DNA of 64,000 nucleotides, from assembly GCA_018136815.1 (NCBI GenBank), contig CM030932.1, positions 8,370,001-8,434,000 of the forward strand, given 5' to 3'. This document shows positions 62,960 through 64,000 of the stretch, piece after piece. Both the position numbers and the translations under genes were made by a program. The notes under the pieces are model-generated. The model ran no database searches. It was not told where the DNA came from and saw only the letters and a list, made by a program, of their open reading frames with translations. Every line of letters begins with the position of its first letter. Position 1 is the stretch's first letter. The stretch is from Isochrysis galbana. Lineage: Eukaryota; Haptophyta; Isochrysidales; Isochrysidaceae.

Positions 62960-64000
62960 ATGTTCGGCACGCCGTTCGGCGCACCCGCGCCTTCTACCTC
63001 GCCCTTCGGCGCGCCCGCCCCCGCCACCGGCTTCGGCGCCTTCGGAAGCTCAGCCCCCACCCCAGCCTTTGGGCAGCCAGCCACTCCGTTTGGCGCGCCC
63101 GCCCCTGCTGCAGGCGGCTTTGGCGCCCCCGCCGCTGGTGCGTTCGGCTCGGCACCCACGACCTCGCTGTTCGGATCAAGCACCCCCGCTACGCCCTTTG
63201 GAGCCCCCGCTCCCGTCACTGCTTTCGGCGCGCCAGCGCCTGCTACCGGGTTTGGCGCGACACCCTCCCTCTTTGGTGCGCAAACGCCTGCGGCTGCAGG
63301 CGCCTTTGGCGCCTCGACGCCCTTTGGATCAGGTGGAAGCTCGGGGCTGGCGTTCGGCGCACCCAAGCCAACCGTCTTTGGTGCGCCCGCGCCCGCCTTC
63401 GGCGCCTCCGCTGCCACCGCGAGCAACCCCTTCGCAGCAAAAACGACATCGCCATTTGGCGCACCTGCCACATCTCCGTTTGGCGCCCCAGCCTCCACAA
63501 CTAGCCCCTTTGGCGCCTCAGCTCCTGCCTTCGGTGCGCCGGCTACGCCCGCTTTCGGTGCTCCTGTCGCTCCCGGTGGTTTCGGCGCCGCTCCAGCGCC
63601 AAACCCCTTCGGCGCCCCAGCGACCAGTGCATTTGGTGGTGGCGGCTTTGGAGTTGCTGGAGGCCAGAAAGGGACGGGTACTCCGCCGTACCGTGACACT
63701 CAGGAGCGCGAGAACGCTTCCGGAGCGGCAGGGCCGTGTCAGACGTTCACATACAAGTCAATCACAAAGATGCCCGAGTATCAGGCGAAATCGTTCGAAG
63801 AGCTCCGCTGTGAAGATTACGCTAAAGGTAATAAGGGGCAGTCCACGAGCACCGCCTCGCCGTTTGGCCTCTCAAGCTCTCCGTTTGGTGCACAGACGCC
63901 CGCCCCCTCGCCCTTCGGTGCGGCGCCCGCGGCCAATCCGTTCGCCCCGAAGCCTGCGACCTCGCCTTTCGGTGCTCCTGCACCCGTCGCCTCGCCATTC
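62960..64000 (+). CDS. Nup98-type FG nucleoporin, N-terminal part (runs off window)
   Basis: An open frame from ATG 62960 to the window end, 347 codons, no stop. About 30 FG dipeptides, mostly in SPFGAP, TPFGAP or PAFGAP context, form the disordered barrier region. They are interrupted at about residues 245-292 by a non-FG block: PYRDTQERENAS, then FTYKSITKMPEYQAKSFEEL and DYAKGNKG. This is the GLEBS motif of Nup98, the docking site of the export factor Rae1/Gle2 ('sI..M.eY..kS.EELR.eDY..g.kG'). Nup98 lines the central channel of the nuclear pore; the autoproteolytic domain should lie beyond the window. The variant FGAP instead of vertebrate GLFG is common in protists. Confidence 0.9.
   Translation, partial: MFGTPFGAPAPSTSPFGAPAPATGFGAFGSSAPTPAFGQPATPFGAPAPAAGGFGAPAAGAFGSAPTTSLFGSSTPATPFGAPAPVTAFGAPAPATGFGATPSLFGAQTPAAAGAFGASTPFGSGGSSGLAFGAPKPTVFGAPAPAFGASAATASNPFAAKTTSPFGAPATSPFGAPASTTSPFGASAPAFGAPATPAFGAPVAPGGFGAAPAPNPFGAPATSAFGGGGFGVAGGQKGTGTPPYRDTQERENASGAAGPCQTFTYKSITKMPEYQAKSFEELRCEDYAKGNKGQSTSTASPFGLSSSPFGAQTPAPSPFGAAPAANPFAPKPATSPFGAPAPVASPF

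Noticed and set aside
62656..63699. Minus-strand Gly/Ala/Pro frames over the 63-kb region
   Set aside because: Antisense of Nup98 FG repeats and of the poly-C leader.

Overview
The window is nuclear DNA of a microbial eukaryote with a GC-rich, transposon-laden genome. The evidence is GT-AG introns of about 70-170 nt in the better genes, Golgi-type and secretory signal anchors, a nucleoporin, a chromodomain protein, a SET-domain protein, an RBR-type ubiquitin ligase and a bifunctional ATIC (purH). Several proteins look like those of photosynthetic protists: the HINGNALY glycosyltransferase, the myristoylated START-like protein, the signal peptide plus SET protein, and the WW plus coiled-coil secretory protein. 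My best guess is a haptophyte- or stramenopile-like alga, but the window does not prove this.

Layout. 0-2 kb: chimera of dead transposons (hAT end, Ty3/gypsy integrase end, retroposon head, gag start). 2.7-3.8 kb: RBR/RING protein (-). 4.3-4.9 kb: MGQYF-type protein (-), frame broken. 5.2-6.3 kb: frameshifted gag. 7.8-9.8 kb: ATIC, 3 exons (-). 10.8-11.9 kb: LINE 3' end plus retroposon. 11.9-15.6 kb: large membrane-anchored glycosyltransferase, 2 exons (+). 15.7-17 kb: LINE pieces. 17.7-18.7 kb: FG-GAP fragments. 20.0-20.4 kb: a small two-exon membrane-protein gene, PET100-like. 21.3-23.8 kb: two retroposon copies head-out in opposite orientation. 25.2-26.7 kb: START-like protein (-). 28.5-30 kb: gag. 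31.6-32.7 kb: SET protein (+). 33.1-33.8 and 45.3-46.7 kb: two copies of an unrecognised iteron-bearing element. 35.0-35.7 kb: mitochondrial-looking unknown (-). 35.87-36.13 kb: mariner-type MITE. 36.3-37.0 kb: unknown two-exon gene. 41.1-41.5 kb: unknown (-). 42.0-44.9 kb: alpha/beta hydrolase followed by homocysteine S-methyltransferase with an overlapping TGATG. 46.8-48.1 kb: best LINE 3' end. 49.3-52.3 kb: WW/coiled-coil secretory protein (-). 53.7-54.1 kb: coiled-coil ORF. 55.0-55.2 kb: (TG)95. 55.4-56.0 kb: chromodomain protein. 57.1-57.8 kb: flavodoxin-like (-). 58.05-59.3 kb: five-exon membrane protein. 60.9-61.8 kb: retroposon with target-site duplication. 62.96-64 kb: Nup98-type nucleoporin running off the end.

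The most unusual material is mobile. A retroposon family of about 0.9 kb is present in at least ten whole or partial copies. The best copies are flanked by 17-18 bp target duplications and begin exactly with a short hairpin whose stem sequence differs from copy to copy while pairing is kept; in related elements the hairpin lies just upstream of the ATG of a small ORF. A second, unrelated element at 45.3-46.7 kb has interleaved ~16-bp iterons and two divergent ORFs without recognisable homology; its second copy at 33.1 kb has lost 684 bp including one ORF. The host genes are housekeeping or unrelated functions and do not form a pathway; apart from the hydrolase/methyltransferase pair they show no operon-like logic.
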